Shown: piece by piece, positions 29,575 to 38,608 of the stretch
Layout: each line of letters begins with the position of its first letter
Position numbering within the stretch: the first letter of the stretch is position 1
Assembly: GCA_017856435.1 (NCBI GenBank)
Contig: JAFMFB010000002.1
Location: forward strand, 40,288-104,287
Direction: 5' to 3'
DNA length: 64,000 nucleotides
DNA from: Burkholderiaceae bacterium
GTDB taxonomy: Bacteria > Pseudomonadota > Gammaproteobacteria > Burkholderiales > Burkholderiaceae_C
Position numbers and translations under genes: made by a program
The notes under the pieces: generated by a model
Told to the model about the DNA's origin: nothing
What the model saw: the letters and a program-made list of their open reading frames with translations, nothing else
The model's database searches: none

Positions 29575-30696
29575 TCATAGCCCCATCTGGCGTCGGTACC
29601 ATTCATGAAAGTGCTGCATGCCATCTTCCATTGGGCTCTGGTAGGGACCGACTTCATTATCCCCGCGTAGAAGGAGGGCCTTGCGCCCGGCATCCATTCG
29701 CTCGGCAATTTCGTCGTCTTCGGTGCAGGTCTCCATGTAGGCCGCTTGTTGCGCCTGAACAAAATCACGCTCAAAAGCGCTTATCTCCTCGGGGTAGTAG
29801 AACTCCACGAGGTTCAGGGTCTTTTGCGGCCCCATGGGATGCAGGGTAGAGACCGTCAGAACGTGGGGATACCACTCAACCATGATATGGGGATAGTAGG
29901 TCAGCCAGATGGCGCCCCGTTCGGGCAATTTGCCGTCACGGTATTTCAGCAAGGCCTCATGCCAGCGCTGATAGGTGGCCGATCCTGGCTGACCGAATGC
30001 GCGCGAGACCCCAACGCTTTGAACTGAATAGTTGTCCTTGAATTCCCACTGCAGGTCTTCGCAGGTGACAAAGTTTCCCAGGCCAGGATGGAATGGGGCC
30101 ACATGGTAGTCCTCCAGGTAAACCTCGATGAAGGTTTTCCAGTTGTAGTTGCATTCATGCATTTCTACCTTGTCCAGGGTAAAACCTGAAAAATCAAGCT
30201 CCGGAAGCGGCCCCATGCCCTCCAGATCGCCCAGAATGTCGCGTCCGTTGTCCTCGAAGAGCAGACCATTCCACTCTCGAAGAGGGTAATTGTTCAAGTT
30301 CAGGCAGGGATCATTGGCAAAGTGGGGGGCGCCCAATAGCTGACCCTGGGCGGAGTAAGTCCAGCGGTGCAACGGGCAGACGATATGTCCGCCGGAGCTT
30401 CCAGCTTGGGTGTCATGGAGTGAGCCCCTGCCTTGCAACATGACCGCCTGGCGGTGCCGGCAAATGTTCGAAATCAGCGCAACACCCTGCTCGGTGCGGA
30501 CCAGGGCGCGCCCCTGCTGTTCCTGGGGTAGGACGTAATAGTCACCAGGGTTGGGCACACTGAGCGCATGACCGACATAGCGTGGCCCGCGCTGAAAAAT
30601 TAGCGCCATCTCGCGCTCGTAAAGCGCCTGGTCAAAATAGCTCGAGACGGGTAGTTGGCTATGCGCCTGCTGCAGTTGAAGACTTAAATCAGACAT
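29575..30696 (-). CDS. Rieske non-heme iron oxygenase, catalytic alpha subunit
   Basis: A 373-residue protein. The Rieske [2Fe-2S] ligands are C79-x-H81 and C107-x2-H110 (CRHR; CPLH). The catalytic iron site is in NWKTFIEVYLEDYHVAPFH, giving H198 and H203, with a third ligand likely in TEDDEI near the C-terminus. The residue three before H198 is Glu195, where most ring-hydroxylating oxygenases have a bridging Asp; a Glu occurs in the carnitine/glycine-betaine oxygenase branch. No reductase or ferredoxin gene is adjacent. Substrate unknown; it is divergent from xseB. Confidence 0.87.
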   Translation of the reverse strand: MSDLSLQLQQAHSQLPVSSYFDQALYEREMALIFQRGPRYVGHALSVPNPGDYYVLPQEQQGRALVRTEQGVALISNICRHRQAVMLQGRGSLHDTQAGSSGGHIVCPLHRWTYSAQGQLLGAPHFANDPCLNLNNYPLREWNGLLFEDNGRDILGDLEGMGPLPELDFSGFTLDKVEMHECNYNWKTFIEVYLEDYHVAPFHPGLGNFVTCEDLQWEFKDNYSVQSVGVSRAFGQPGSATYQRWHEALLKYRDGKLPERGAIWLTYYPHIMVEWYPHVLTVSTLHPMGPQKTLNLVEFYYPEEISAFERDFVQAQQAAYMETCTEDDEIAERMDAGRKALLLRGDNEVGPYQSPMEDGMQHFHEWYRRQMGL

Positions 30697-30856
30697 ATCC
30701 TCTGACCTAAAGACCCCCCACAGGGAGATGCTGGAAAAACCCCATCAGACTGGTTCATGACAAAACGCTGACCCAGGTACTGAATGGGAATACATACGTT
30801 GGAAGGAAGGATTGTACCCGGGGCGGCTAAAATTACCGGCTCAACGAGCCATTTTT

Positions 30857-31099
30857 ATGCCCAGATCCACTCCTGCCCAAACGCCATCCGTCCAGCCAGC
30901 CAGTTATGAAGAGGCCTTGGCTGAACTTGAGCAGTTGGTCGGTCGGCTGGAATCTGGCGATATGCCCCTGGAGCAGCTGCTTAGCGGCTATCAACGGGGT
31001 GCTGAATTACTCAAGTATTGCCAGCAAAAACTCGAAGCTGTCGAGTCTCAGATCAAGGTGCTTGATCAGGGCTTGCTCAAATCATGGACACCCGAGTGA
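30857..31099 (+). CDS. xseB: Exodeoxyribonuclease VII small subunit
   Basis: An 80-residue helical protein with the family core [53 protein letters not shown]. XseB forms a complex with XseA (not in this window) that degrades single-stranded DNA to oligonucleotides. ATG 30857 is chosen; the track start at 30812 adds 15 residues outside the family. The gene overlaps ispA by 16 bases, the usual xseB-ispA-dxs order. Confidence 0.95.
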   Translation: MPRSTPAQTPSVQPASYEEALAELEQLVGRLESGDMPLEQLLSGYQRGAELLKYCQQKLEAVESQIKVLDQGLLKSWTPE

Positions 31100-31995
31100 A
31101 GGTTGAATCCTTGTTCGATCTAGACCTTTGGAGTGCTCAGAAGCTGAGCCTGGTCGAGCAGGCGCTCGACCGTTGGGTGGGCCAGTCTGCCCCTGCAAGT
31201 CTGACCCAGCCCATGCGCTACGCTGTTTTGGATGGTGGCAAACGCCTGCGCCCCATGCTGGTTCTGGCAAGCAGCGAAGCCATTGGCGGCAATCCCAGGG
31301 CTGCCTTGCGGGCTGCCTGTGCCACCGAACTGATCCATGCCTATTCCCTGGTGCACGACGACATGCCTTGCATGGACAATGATGTCCTGCGGCGTGGAAA
31401 GCCCACAGTGCATGTGAAATTTGGTCAGGCCTCTGCGCTGCTGGCTGGCGATGCCCTGCAGGCATTGGCTTTTGAGTTGTTGACCCCCGCAGACGATGAC
31501 CTGCCTGAATCCATGCAGGCGACGTTATGCCGACTGCTGGCGCGGGCTGCGGGTGCCCAGGGCATGGCCGGTGGCCAGGCCATTGATCTGCAGAGCGTTG
31601 GGGTCAGACTTGAAGAGCCGCAATTGCGTCATATGCACCAGCTCAAAACAGGCGCCTTGTTGCAGGCCTCGGTACTGATGGGTGCTGCAACCGGGCATGC
31701 GGAGCCGTCAGCCTATCGGGCTCTGGGTGACTATGGCGCGGCCATCGGGCTGGCCTTTCAGGTGGTGGATGACATTCTGGACGTTACCGCTGACTCGATC
31801 ACGCTAGGCAAAACTGCTGGCAAGGACGCAGAACAGGACAAGCCGACCTATGTGTCTATCCTGGGGCTGGAACGTTCTCGTGGCTACGCCAAGTCCCTGC
31901 ATGCGCAGTCAGTGTCTGCCCTCAAGGAATCAGGTCTGGGCAATTGCGATGCCTTGTATGCCCTTGCCGATATGATCATCGAGCGTGCCTACTGA
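31084..31995 (+). CDS. ispA: Farnesyl diphosphate synthase (polyprenyl synthetase)
   Basis: A 303-residue all-helical prenyltransferase that condenses IPP with DMAPP and GPP to give farnesyl diphosphate. The first aspartate-rich motif is [11 protein letters not shown] and the second is [14 protein letters not shown] binds the IPP diphosphate. Overlaps xseB at the start. It is followed by dxs, so precursor supply and condensation are encoded together. Confidence 0.96.
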   Translation: MDTRVKVESLFDLDLWSAQKLSLVEQALDRWVGQSAPASLTQPMRYAVLDGGKRLRPMLVLASSEAIGGNPRAALRAACATELIHAYSLVHDDMPCMDNDVLRRGKPTVHVKFGQASALLAGDALQALAFELLTPADDDLPESMQATLCRLLARAAGAQGMAGGQAIDLQSVGVRLEEPQLRHMHQLKTGALLQASVLMGAATGHAEPSAYRALGDYGAAIGLAFQVVDDILDVTADSITLGKTAGKDAEQDKPTYVSILGLERSRGYAKSLHAQSVSALKESGLGNCDALYALADMIIERAY

Positions 31996-32029
31996 ACCGG
32001 GTGCATTCGAATCCGGTACATTCTTCCCT

Positions 32030-33931
32030 ATGACGCCCGGCGCCTACCCTCTGCTGCAAAGGATCAATGATCCGGCCGATCTGCGTCTGTTGCCGCGTTC
32101 GCAGCTGCGGGCATTGGCCGATGAGCTGCGGGCCTTTGTCCTGGAGAGTGTGTCCAGAACCGGCGGCCATCTAAGCTCCAACCTGGGCACGGTGGAACTC
32201 ACCGTGGCCCTGCACTATGTCTTCAAAACCCCTGATGACCGGCTAGTCTGGGACGTCGGGCATCAGACCTATCCCCACAAGATCCTGACGGGCCGTCGCG
32301 ACCGGATGGACAGCCTTCGTCAACTCAACGGCATCAGCGGCTTTCCAGTTCGCAGCGAAAGCCCCTATGACGCTTTCGGCACTGCGCATTCCAGTACCTC
32401 GATTTCAGCGGCCCTAGGCATGGCCCTGGCCGCCCGACAGAAAAATGAGGACCGGCACGCCATCGCGGTCATCGGCGATGGCGCCATGACGGCTGGTATG
32501 GTGTTTGAGGCGCTCAATCATGGTGGCGTTGAAGACTGCAAGCTGCTGGTCATCCTCAACGACAACGATATGTCGATCAGCCCACCTGTTGGCGCCCTGA
32601 ACCGATACTTGGCGCAGTTGATGAGTGGACGTTTCTATGCTGCTGCCAAGAATATGGGCAAGCAGGTGTTGCAGGTGGCGCCACCCCTTTTTGAACTTGC
32701 CAAGCGAATTGAGGAGCACGCCAAGGGCATGGTGGTGCCGGCCACCCTGTTCGAAAAATTCGGCTTCAACTACATAGGGCCGATCGATGGTCATGACCTG
32801 GACTCGTTGATTCCTACCCTGGAAAACCTCAAGCATCTGAATGGCCCCCAATTCCTTCATGTGGTGACCAAAAAGGGTCAGGGTTACAAGCTGGCTGAGG
32901 CCGATCCCGTGGCCTACCATGGTCCTGGCAAATTTGATCCCTCGGTGGGTCTGGTCAAGCCGGCCACCCCCCCCAAGCAGACCTTCACCCAGGTGTTTGG
33001 CCAGTGGCTCTGCGATATGGCTGAGCAGGACCCACGTCTGGTTGGCATTACGCCGGCCATGCGTGAGGGCTCAGGCATGGTCGAATTTCATCGCAGATTC
33101 CCTGACCGTTACTACGATGTGGGAATCGCCGAGCAACATGCGGTGACCTTTGCTGCCGGTTTGGCGTGTGAAGGACTCAAGCCCGTGGTGGCCATTTATT
33201 CAACTTTTCTGCAGCGTGCCTACGACCAGTTGATTCATGATGTGGCGCTGCAAAACCTGCCAGTGGTCTTTGCCCTCGATCGTGCTGGCCTGGTAGGTGC
33301 CGATGGGGCAACCCATGCGGGGGCTTATGACATTGCCTACCTGCGCTGCATTCCCAATCTCAGTGTGGCTTGTCCTGCCGACGAACGTGAATGTCGCCAA
33401 TTGCTCAGCACCGCCTTCGAGCAGAACCACCCGGTAGCGGTCAGGTACCCGCGCGGCGCTGGCGTGGGCGTTGCGCCTGAGCCCGGATTGGCCGGTTTGC
33501 CCATAGGCCGTGGAGAGCTGCGACGTGCAGGCAAATCGATTGCCATTCTGGCTTTTGGAACATTGCTGTATCCCGCCTTGCAGGCGGGCGAGCAACTGGA
33601 TGCAACGGTGGTGAACATGCGCTGGGCCAAGCCCATCGACCAGACGCTGCTGATGCAAGTGGCTGCCGAGCATGAGGCGCTGGTTACCCTGGAAGAGGGC
33701 TGTATTGCCGGTGGTGCCGGGAGTGCAGTTGCTCAAGCCTTGTTGGCTGCAGGCATATCCCGGCCGATTCTGCAACTGGGACTGCCGGATGTCTTTATCG
33801 AGCATGGGGACCCCGCCAAGTTGTTGGCCTTGCAGGGCTTGGATGCCAGTGGCATTGTTGCATCGATCAAGGAACGCTTTGCTGACGTCCTTAACCAGTC
33901 TCGTTCCAAAGCCTTGAAAGTGGTGGCTTGA
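32030..33931 (+). CDS. dxs: 1-deoxy-D-xylulose-5-phosphate synthase
   Basis: A 633-residue ThDP-dependent transketolase-like enzyme making DXP from pyruvate and glyceraldehyde 3-phosphate, the entry step of the MEP isoprenoid pathway. Visible are the N-terminal [26 protein letters not shown], the ThDP/Mg motif [16 protein letters not shown] and the central [18 protein letters not shown] with the catalytic Glu. ATG 32030 fits the family N-terminus; the GTG at 31985 in the track overlaps ispA. Confidence 0.97.
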   Translation: MTPGAYPLLQRINDPADLRLLPRSQLRALADELRAFVLESVSRTGGHLSSNLGTVELTVALHYVFKTPDDRLVWDVGHQTYPHKILTGRRDRMDSLRQLNGISGFPVRSESPYDAFGTAHSSTSISAALGMALAARQKNEDRHAIAVIGDGAMTAGMVFEALNHGGVEDCKLLVILNDNDMSISPPVGALNRYLAQLMSGRFYAAAKNMGKQVLQVAPPLFELAKRIEEHAKGMVVPATLFEKFGFNYIGPIDGHDLDSLIPTLENLKHLNGPQFLHVVTKKGQGYKLAEADPVAYHGPGKFDPSVGLVKPATPPKQTFTQVFGQWLCDMAEQDPRLVGITPAMREGSGMVEFHRRFPDRYYDVGIAEQHAVTFAAGLACEGLKPVVAIYSTFLQRAYDQLIHDVALQNLPVVFALDRAGLVGADGATHAGAYDIAYLRCIPNLSVACPADERECRQLLSTAFEQNHPVAVRYPRGAGVGVAPEPGLAGLPIGRGELRRAGKSIAILAFGTLLYPALQAGEQLDATVVNMRWAKPIDQTLLMQVAAEHEALVTLEEGCIAGGAGSAVAQALLAAGISRPILQLGLPDVFIEHGDPAKLLALQGLDASGIVASIKERFADVLNQSRSKALKVVA

Positions 33932-33937
33932 GTGGCA

Positions 33938-36343
33938 ATGTCCCCCCCGGCCTCCTCGACTGAACCTTCTCTGCTCTCACTACTCAATCCGGAGCAAGGT
34001 GCGGCGGTTGCCTTGCCGGCAGAACACGCCCTGATTCTGGCGGGTGCAGGCTCGGGTAAAACCCGCGTGCTCACCACCCGGATTGCGTGGCTGCTGCAAA
34101 CCGGGCAAGTGTCGCCCGGGGGGCTTCTGGCCGTGACCTTTACCAACAAGGCCGCCCGCGAAATGATGACTCGCCTGACCAGCATGCTCCCGGTCAATGT
34201 GCGGGGCATGTGGATCGGTACCTTCCATGGTCTGTGCAATCGTTTGCTCAGAGCACACCACAAGGCGGTTGGATTGCCGCAGACATTTCAGATTCTGGAT
34301 ACGCAGGATCAGCTCAGCGCCATCAAGCGCTTGTGCAAGTTGCATCGAATTGATGAGGAGCGTTTTCCGCCCAAGCAACTTCAGTGGTTCATAGCCGGGT
34401 GCAAGGAGGAGGGCCTGCGGCCTGCCGATGTGCCAGTGAGGGATGAAGATACCCGCAGAAAAGTCGAGCTCTACCAGTTGTACGAGGAACAGTGCCAACG
34501 TGAAGGTGTGGTGGACTTTGGTGAACTGCTGCTCAGATCCTATGAATTGCTGCGCGATAACGACCCGGTACGCCAGCATTACCAGCGGCGCTTTCGCCAT
34601 ATCCTGATTGATGAGTTTCAGGACACCAATCGTCTGCAGTACCACTGGATCAAGCTATTGGCGGGCTTTGATGCCAATGGGCAAGCGGCAGGACCTGTTC
34701 AGGGGGGGGCGGTGTTTGCTGTGGGTGATGACGACCAGAGCATTTACGCCTTTCGCGGTGCCCGGGTGGGCAATATGGCTGACTTTGTGCGCGAATTCGA
34801 AGTCAAGCACCAGATCAAGCTGGAGCAAAACTACCGCAGCCATAGCAATATTCTTGATACTGCCAACGCCCTGATCAGTCATAACAAGCAACGCTTGGGG
34901 AAAAATTTGCGCACCGATCATGGTGCCGGCGAACCCGTACGAATTTACGAAGCTGCCAGTGACTTCGCCGAGGCCCAATGGTTGGTGGATGAAATCAGGC
35001 AACTGATTCGTGAGGGCATGAGCCAGCGCGAGATTGCGGTGCTTTACCGCTCCAATGCCCAGAGCCGGGTGCTGGAGACGGCACTGTTCAATGCGGGCTT
35101 GCCTTACCGGGTTTATGGCGGCTTGCGATTTTTCGAGCGCGCGGAAATCAAACATGCGTTGGCTTATCTGCGATTGCTGGAAAACCCAAACGACGACACC
35201 AGTTTTTTGCGGGTGGTCAATTTCCCGCCTCGGGGCATAGGTGCGCGAAGCCTGGAGCAACTGCAGGATAGTGCCAGGCAGAGCGGCCGATCCCTGCACG
35301 ATTCGGTGCCTGCGGTGGTGGGTAAAGCCGGCACCAATCTGGGCGCCTTTGTTGCCAAGATCGATGTGCTGCGTGAGCAGTCCGAAGGGCTGACGCTGCG
35401 TGAAATCATAGAACTGGTGCTTCAGCACAGCGGCCTGATCGAGCATTACCAGAGCGAGCGCGAGGGGGCAGACCGGATCGAAAATCTTGAGGAACTGGTC
35501 AACGCGGCCGAAAGCTTTGTCTCCATTGAGGGATTTGGCCGTGAGGCCGAGGCATTGCACCCTGGCCCCCAAGCCACTTCAGATCTTCCTGCCGCGGGCA
35601 ATGAGAAGGGCTCCGCCTTTCTTATGGAGGAGGAGTTGGGGTGGGTTGAGAGCACTTCAGCTGGATCGCCCGATATCGAGACTGGGGAAGTCATGTCTCC
35701 CCTGGCTGCTTTCCTGACCCATGCCGCGCTGGAAGCCGGTGACAACCAGGCTCAGGAAGGTCAGGATGCGATTCAGCTCATGACCGTTCATGCCAGCAAG
35801 GGACTGGAGTTCGACGGTGTTTTCATCACCGGGCTGGAAGAGGGGCTGTTTCCCCATGAAAATTCGCTCAGTGATTTTGATGGTCTGGAAGAGGAGCGTC
35901 GCCTGATGTATGTGGCGATCACCCGAGCCCGACAACGCCTCTATCTGAGCCATTCCCAGACCCGGATGTTGCATGGTCAGACGCGCTACCACATCAGAAG
36001 CCGTTTTTTCGATGAGTTGCCGCAGCAGACCCTCAAATGGCTGACGCCCAAACAACCGGGCTTTGGATCAGGATTGAATCCGCCAGCCTTTTGGGGCGGG
36101 GTCGCGCCGTCCAGGTCTGTCGAGGCGGGGTCGTATGAGCGCGTGCGTCAGGTTCAGCCAAGCGCCAGTCCGGTTGTGGGGCAGCTGCACAGTGGTATGA
36201 GGGTGTTTCACACCAAATTTGGCGAAGGAAAAATCTTGACTCTCGAGGGAGCGGGTGAAGATGCCCGAGCCCAGGTCAATTTTTCACGGCATGGCATCAA
36301 ATGGCTGGCCCTCAGCGTTGCCAAACTCACGCCGGTCGAGTGA
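33938..36343 (+). CDS. uvrD: ATP-dependent DNA helicase II (UvrD)
   Basis: An 801-residue superfamily 1A helicase for nucleotide excision and mismatch repair. It has Walker A AGAGSGKTRVL (near residue 35), motif Ia TFTNKAAREM, Walker B ILIDEFQDTN, motif III VGDDDQSIYAFRGA, motif V VHASKGLEFDGVF and motif VI EERRLMYVAITRAR. The C-terminal domain with HTKFGEGKILTLEGAG is the Tudor-like fold that contacts RNA polymerase in UvrD/PcrA. A linker near residues 545-590 is low-complexity. ATG 33938 is preferred; GTG 33932, right behind the dxs stop, is also possible. Confidence 0.95.
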   Translation: MSPPASSTEPSLLSLLNPEQGAAVALPAEHALILAGAGSGKTRVLTTRIAWLLQTGQVSPGGLLAVTFTNKAAREMMTRLTSMLPVNVRGMWIGTFHGLCNRLLRAHHKAVGLPQTFQILDTQDQLSAIKRLCKLHRIDEERFPPKQLQWFIAGCKEEGLRPADVPVRDEDTRRKVELYQLYEEQCQREGVVDFGELLLRSYELLRDNDPVRQHYQRRFRHILIDEFQDTNRLQYHWIKLLAGFDANGQAAGPVQGGAVFAVGDDDQSIYAFRGARVGNMADFVREFEVKHQIKLEQNYRSHSNILDTANALISHNKQRLGKNLRTDHGAGEPVRIYEAASDFAEAQWLVDEIRQLIREGMSQREIAVLYRSNAQSRVLETALFNAGLPYRVYGGLRFFERAEIKHALAYLRLLENPNDDTSFLRVVNFPPRGIGARSLEQLQDSARQSGRSLHDSVPAVVGKAGTNLGAFVAKIDVLREQSEGLTLREIIELVLQHSGLIEHYQSEREGADRIENLEELVNAAESFVSIEGFGREAEALHPGPQATSDLPAAGNEKGSAFLMEEELGWVESTSAGSPDIETGEVMSPLAAFLTHAALEAGDNQAQEGQDAIQLMTVHASKGLEFDGVFITGLEEGLFPHENSLSDFDGLEEERRLMYVAITRARQRLYLSHSQTRMLHGQTRYHIRSRFFDELPQQTLKWLTPKQPGFGSGLNPPAFWGGVAPSRSVEAGSYERVRQVQPSASPVVGQLHSGMRVFHTKFGEGKILTLEGAGEDARAQVNFSRHGIKWLALSVAKLTPVE

Positions 36344-36390
36344 GTTTGGGGTTGCACTGGTCTTGTACTTGAGTCTTTGAATTTCGCCTG

Positions 36391-36429
36391 TTGACGCCAG
36401 GGCCTTATTCAGCAGGTCCGCTGCGTCAA
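36391..36429. terminator. Weak inverted repeat between convergent uvrD and the BPSS1780-like gene
   Basis: TTGACGC (36391-36397) and GCGTCAA (36423-36429) are a perfect 7-base inverted repeat with a 25-base loop, in the 93-base gap between two converging genes. No T run follows on either strand, so a bidirectional terminator is only a possibility. Confidence 0.25.
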
Positions 36430-36436
36430 GGTCAGT

Positions 36437-37225
36437 TCAGGCATTCCCGGGGTCCGGGCTGTCTTGCACCTCAAAGCAGTCCTGGAAGGTGAACCAGATC
36501 GAACAGAAAAAAACCGCCGCCAGCAACAGCAGCGTGGGCAACATGAGTGTGCCGATCAATCCTGGCTGACCAATCAGCACGGACAGCAAGGTCAGGGCAA
36601 TGCCAACGCCGGTGAAAATGCCCATCCAGGCCAGAGCAAACACCAGCATGGCGCTGAAGTTCCTAAAGCAGGCCACAACACTGAAAAAAAGACTTTTTAC
36701 CGGCGGGACCTCGTACCAATGCACCAGCGCTGGTGCATGCCAGAACAACAGTGACAGAGGGAGGTACAGACCCATGGCCAGCCAGGCGGCCTGCTGGAAG
36801 GCGGGGGACTCCACGATTTCTCGAGTGACAGCGCCGCCCATCAGGTAAAAGCGAGCAAACGTACCGCCGTCAAGCAGGGCGGTCGCGCCCAGAACCAACA
36901 AAAAGGAAACGGCGTAGATCAGTCCGAGTAGTGCCATGGCGCGGGCCCGTTGGCGACCTGCCCGAAAAGCACTGATCAGGATGGAGGGCATTGGAAAGTG
37001 GCCCCGGTCCGCTTCCCGGGTGGCCGCCATCAAACCCAGCGTGGCGGCCGGCAACAATGCCAAGGCCAGCACGTTGCCGACCAGCGGTATCAGGCTGGCC
37101 AGTGAGATTGTGGTGATATACATGAAAAACAGGCCTGCCAAGGCCAGTGGTTGGCGCCGGAAAGTGCTCAAGCCCTGGCGGACCCAACGCCACCCCTGGC
37201 TGGCCGGAACCAGCTTGAGTTTCAT
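36437..37225 (-). CDS. BPSS1780-like integral membrane protein
   Basis: A 262-residue protein with about six hydrophobic helices. The opening KLKLVPASQGWRWVRQGLSTFRRQPLALAGLFFMY and the closing FFCSIWFTFQDCFEV match the BPSS1780 family of betaproteobacteria, which has no assigned function. ATG 37225 overlaps the thrB stop as ATGA, so the two are translationally coupled; the track start at 37255 lies within thrB. The link with thrB is conserved in the order but gives no clear functional clue. Confidence 0.78.
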   Translation of the reverse strand: MKLKLVPASQGWRWVRQGLSTFRRQPLALAGLFFMYITTISLASLIPLVGNVLALALLPAATLGLMAATREADRGHFPMPSILISAFRAGRQRARAMALLGLIYAVSFLLVLGATALLDGGTFARFYLMGGAVTREIVESPAFQQAAWLAMGLYLPLSLLFWHAPALVHWYEVPPVKSLFFSVVACFRNFSAMLVFALAWMGIFTGVGIALTLLSVLIGQPGLIGTLMLPTLLLLAAVFFCSIWFTFQDCFEVQDSPDPGNA

Positions 37226-38217
37226 GCGGGCACTGCCTCCAGCAACCGGGCGCAATTCAGCGGGTGCATTACTCGGTTAAGCAGAACCCGTTCGAAATGT
37301 TGCGGGTCATGGGCCTGTAATACGGCGGCGTCACGCGGCAGATAAAAATCCCAAAGTCGCGAGATCCAGAAGCGCAGTGCCCCGGCGCGCAGCATGGCCG
37401 CAAACAATTGTTGTTCTGCAGCTTGCAAAGGCCGGACCTGCTGGTAGGCGCGCAACAAGGCGCTAGAACGCGTCAGATCCGCTGCGCCACTGGCCAGGTC
37501 GATGCACCAATCATTGAGGCAGACCGCCAAGTCAAACAGCCAGCTGTCAACGCCGGCAAAGTAAAAGTCAAAAAAGCCGGTCAGGACGGGCGATCCATCC
37601 TCAGGTGCCGGATCGAACATGACATTGTCACGAAACAGATCGGCATGAATGGGTCCCCTGGGCAAGCCCTCAAAGGCGGCCTCTTGCGCCACATGGTTCT
37701 GAAAGGCCAGTTCGCTGCGCAGCAACTCGGCCTGATGCGCCTGAATGTGAGGTAGAACCAGGGGCACAGTTTCGTTCCACCAGGACAGGCCTCTTAGATT
37801 GGGTTGGTGGCGCGGGTAGTCCCGGCCCGCCAAGTGCATGCGCGCCAGCATGGCACCCACCGCTTCGCAGTGGGCTGGGCTGGGGTCGAGTTCGCATCGG
37901 CCGCGAAGCCGGTTGACAACCGCAGCAGGCTTGCCCAGGACCTGATGCAGGATCTCGCCATTGCGGTCAGTGGCAGGGTCGGGGACCGGAATGCCTTTGA
38001 AGGCCAGATGTTTCATCAGGTGCAGATAGAACGGCAACTGCTCAAAACTCAGGCGCTCAAACAGCGTCAGGACATAAGCGCCACGATCCGTCGTTGCAAA
38101 GTAATTGGTGTTTTCGATACCGCCAACACAACCCTGCAGGTCTTGCAACTCACCCAGGTCCAGCTTTGCCAGAAGTGCACTGGCCTCGTCGAAAGAGACC
38201 TCAGTGAACACAGCCAT
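37222..38217 (-). CDS. thrB: Homoserine kinase (ThrB, APH-fold type)
   Basis: A 331-residue protein of the aminoglycoside phosphotransferase fold, the betaproteobacterial/pseudomonad form of homoserine kinase rather than the GHMP-fold E. coli form. Signatures are SFDEASALLAKLDLGELQDLQGCVGGIENTNYFA at the N-terminus, the Brenner-type catalytic loop GPIHADLFRDNVMF and the metal-binding GFFDFYFAG. It phosphorylates homoserine for threonine synthesis. It overlaps the membrane protein gene by 4 bases and is separated from the DUF2782 gene by 3 bases, giving a likely operon. Confidence 0.94.
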   Translation of the reverse strand: MAVFTEVSFDEASALLAKLDLGELQDLQGCVGGIENTNYFATTDRGAYVLTLFERLSFEQLPFYLHLMKHLAFKGIPVPDPATDRNGEILHQVLGKPAAVVNRLRGRCELDPSPAHCEAVGAMLARMHLAGRDYPRHQPNLRGLSWWNETVPLVLPHIQAHQAELLRSELAFQNHVAQEAAFEGLPRGPIHADLFRDNVMFDPAPEDGSPVLTGFFDFYFAGVDSWLFDLAVCLNDWCIDLASGAADLTRSSALLRAYQQVRPLQAAEQQLFAAMLRAGALRFWISRLWDFYLPRDAAVLQAHDPQHFERVLLNRVMHPLNCARLLEAVPA

Positions 38218-38220
38218 GGC

Positions 38221-38556
38221 TTAGAAGCTTTTTATTTTCCAGCCACCCGATCCGCTTGAGTTGCGGTCGCGGTCGGCAGCGGCCGGGTTGCGGTTACTGC
38301 CCTCCGGGGTGATTTCGTAGGCGGGGGCATCCCCCTTGGGCTTGACAGTGATTTGTCGGGTCTCGCCGCCGATCCGCAGTTCATCAATGCGGGAGCCGGC
38401 ATCCTCGTGTCGAATCTGTTCTGTTCTTTGCTCAAATCGGCCCTGACCCGACTCAAGGGGCTTAGCAGGGGGAGCTTGAGCATATGCAAGGCCAGCACCC
38501 AGTGTCGCCTGGGCAGCCAGATGGAGCAGGTTGGGGAACAGGTTGGAGGTACGCAT
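38221..38556 (-). CDS. DUF2782 family periplasmic protein
   Basis: A 111-residue protein with a likely Sec signal peptide (about residues 1-26, ending GLAYA before QAPPAK). The core, EQIRHEDAGSRIDELRIGGETRQITVKPKGDAPAYEI, is the DUF2782 pattern. Function unknown. ATG 38556 is chosen because it begins the signal peptide. It is divergent from polA (52 bases between starts) and lies upstream of thrB in the same direction. Confidence 0.78.
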   Translation of the reverse strand: MRTSNLFPNLLHLAAQATLGAGLAYAQAPPAKPLESGQGRFEQRTEQIRHEDAGSRIDELRIGGETRQITVKPKGDAPAYEITPEGSNRNPAAADRDRNSSGSGGWKIKSF

Positions 38557-38608
38557 GATCCCATTGTAAGACCTCCCAGCCAGGCAAAGCAGAAGGCACA
38601 ATGTATGG

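Noticed and set aside
34655-35572. 305-residue minus-strand ORF within uvrD
   Set aside because: Shadow of uvrD, whose helicase motifs occupy the plus strand throughout.
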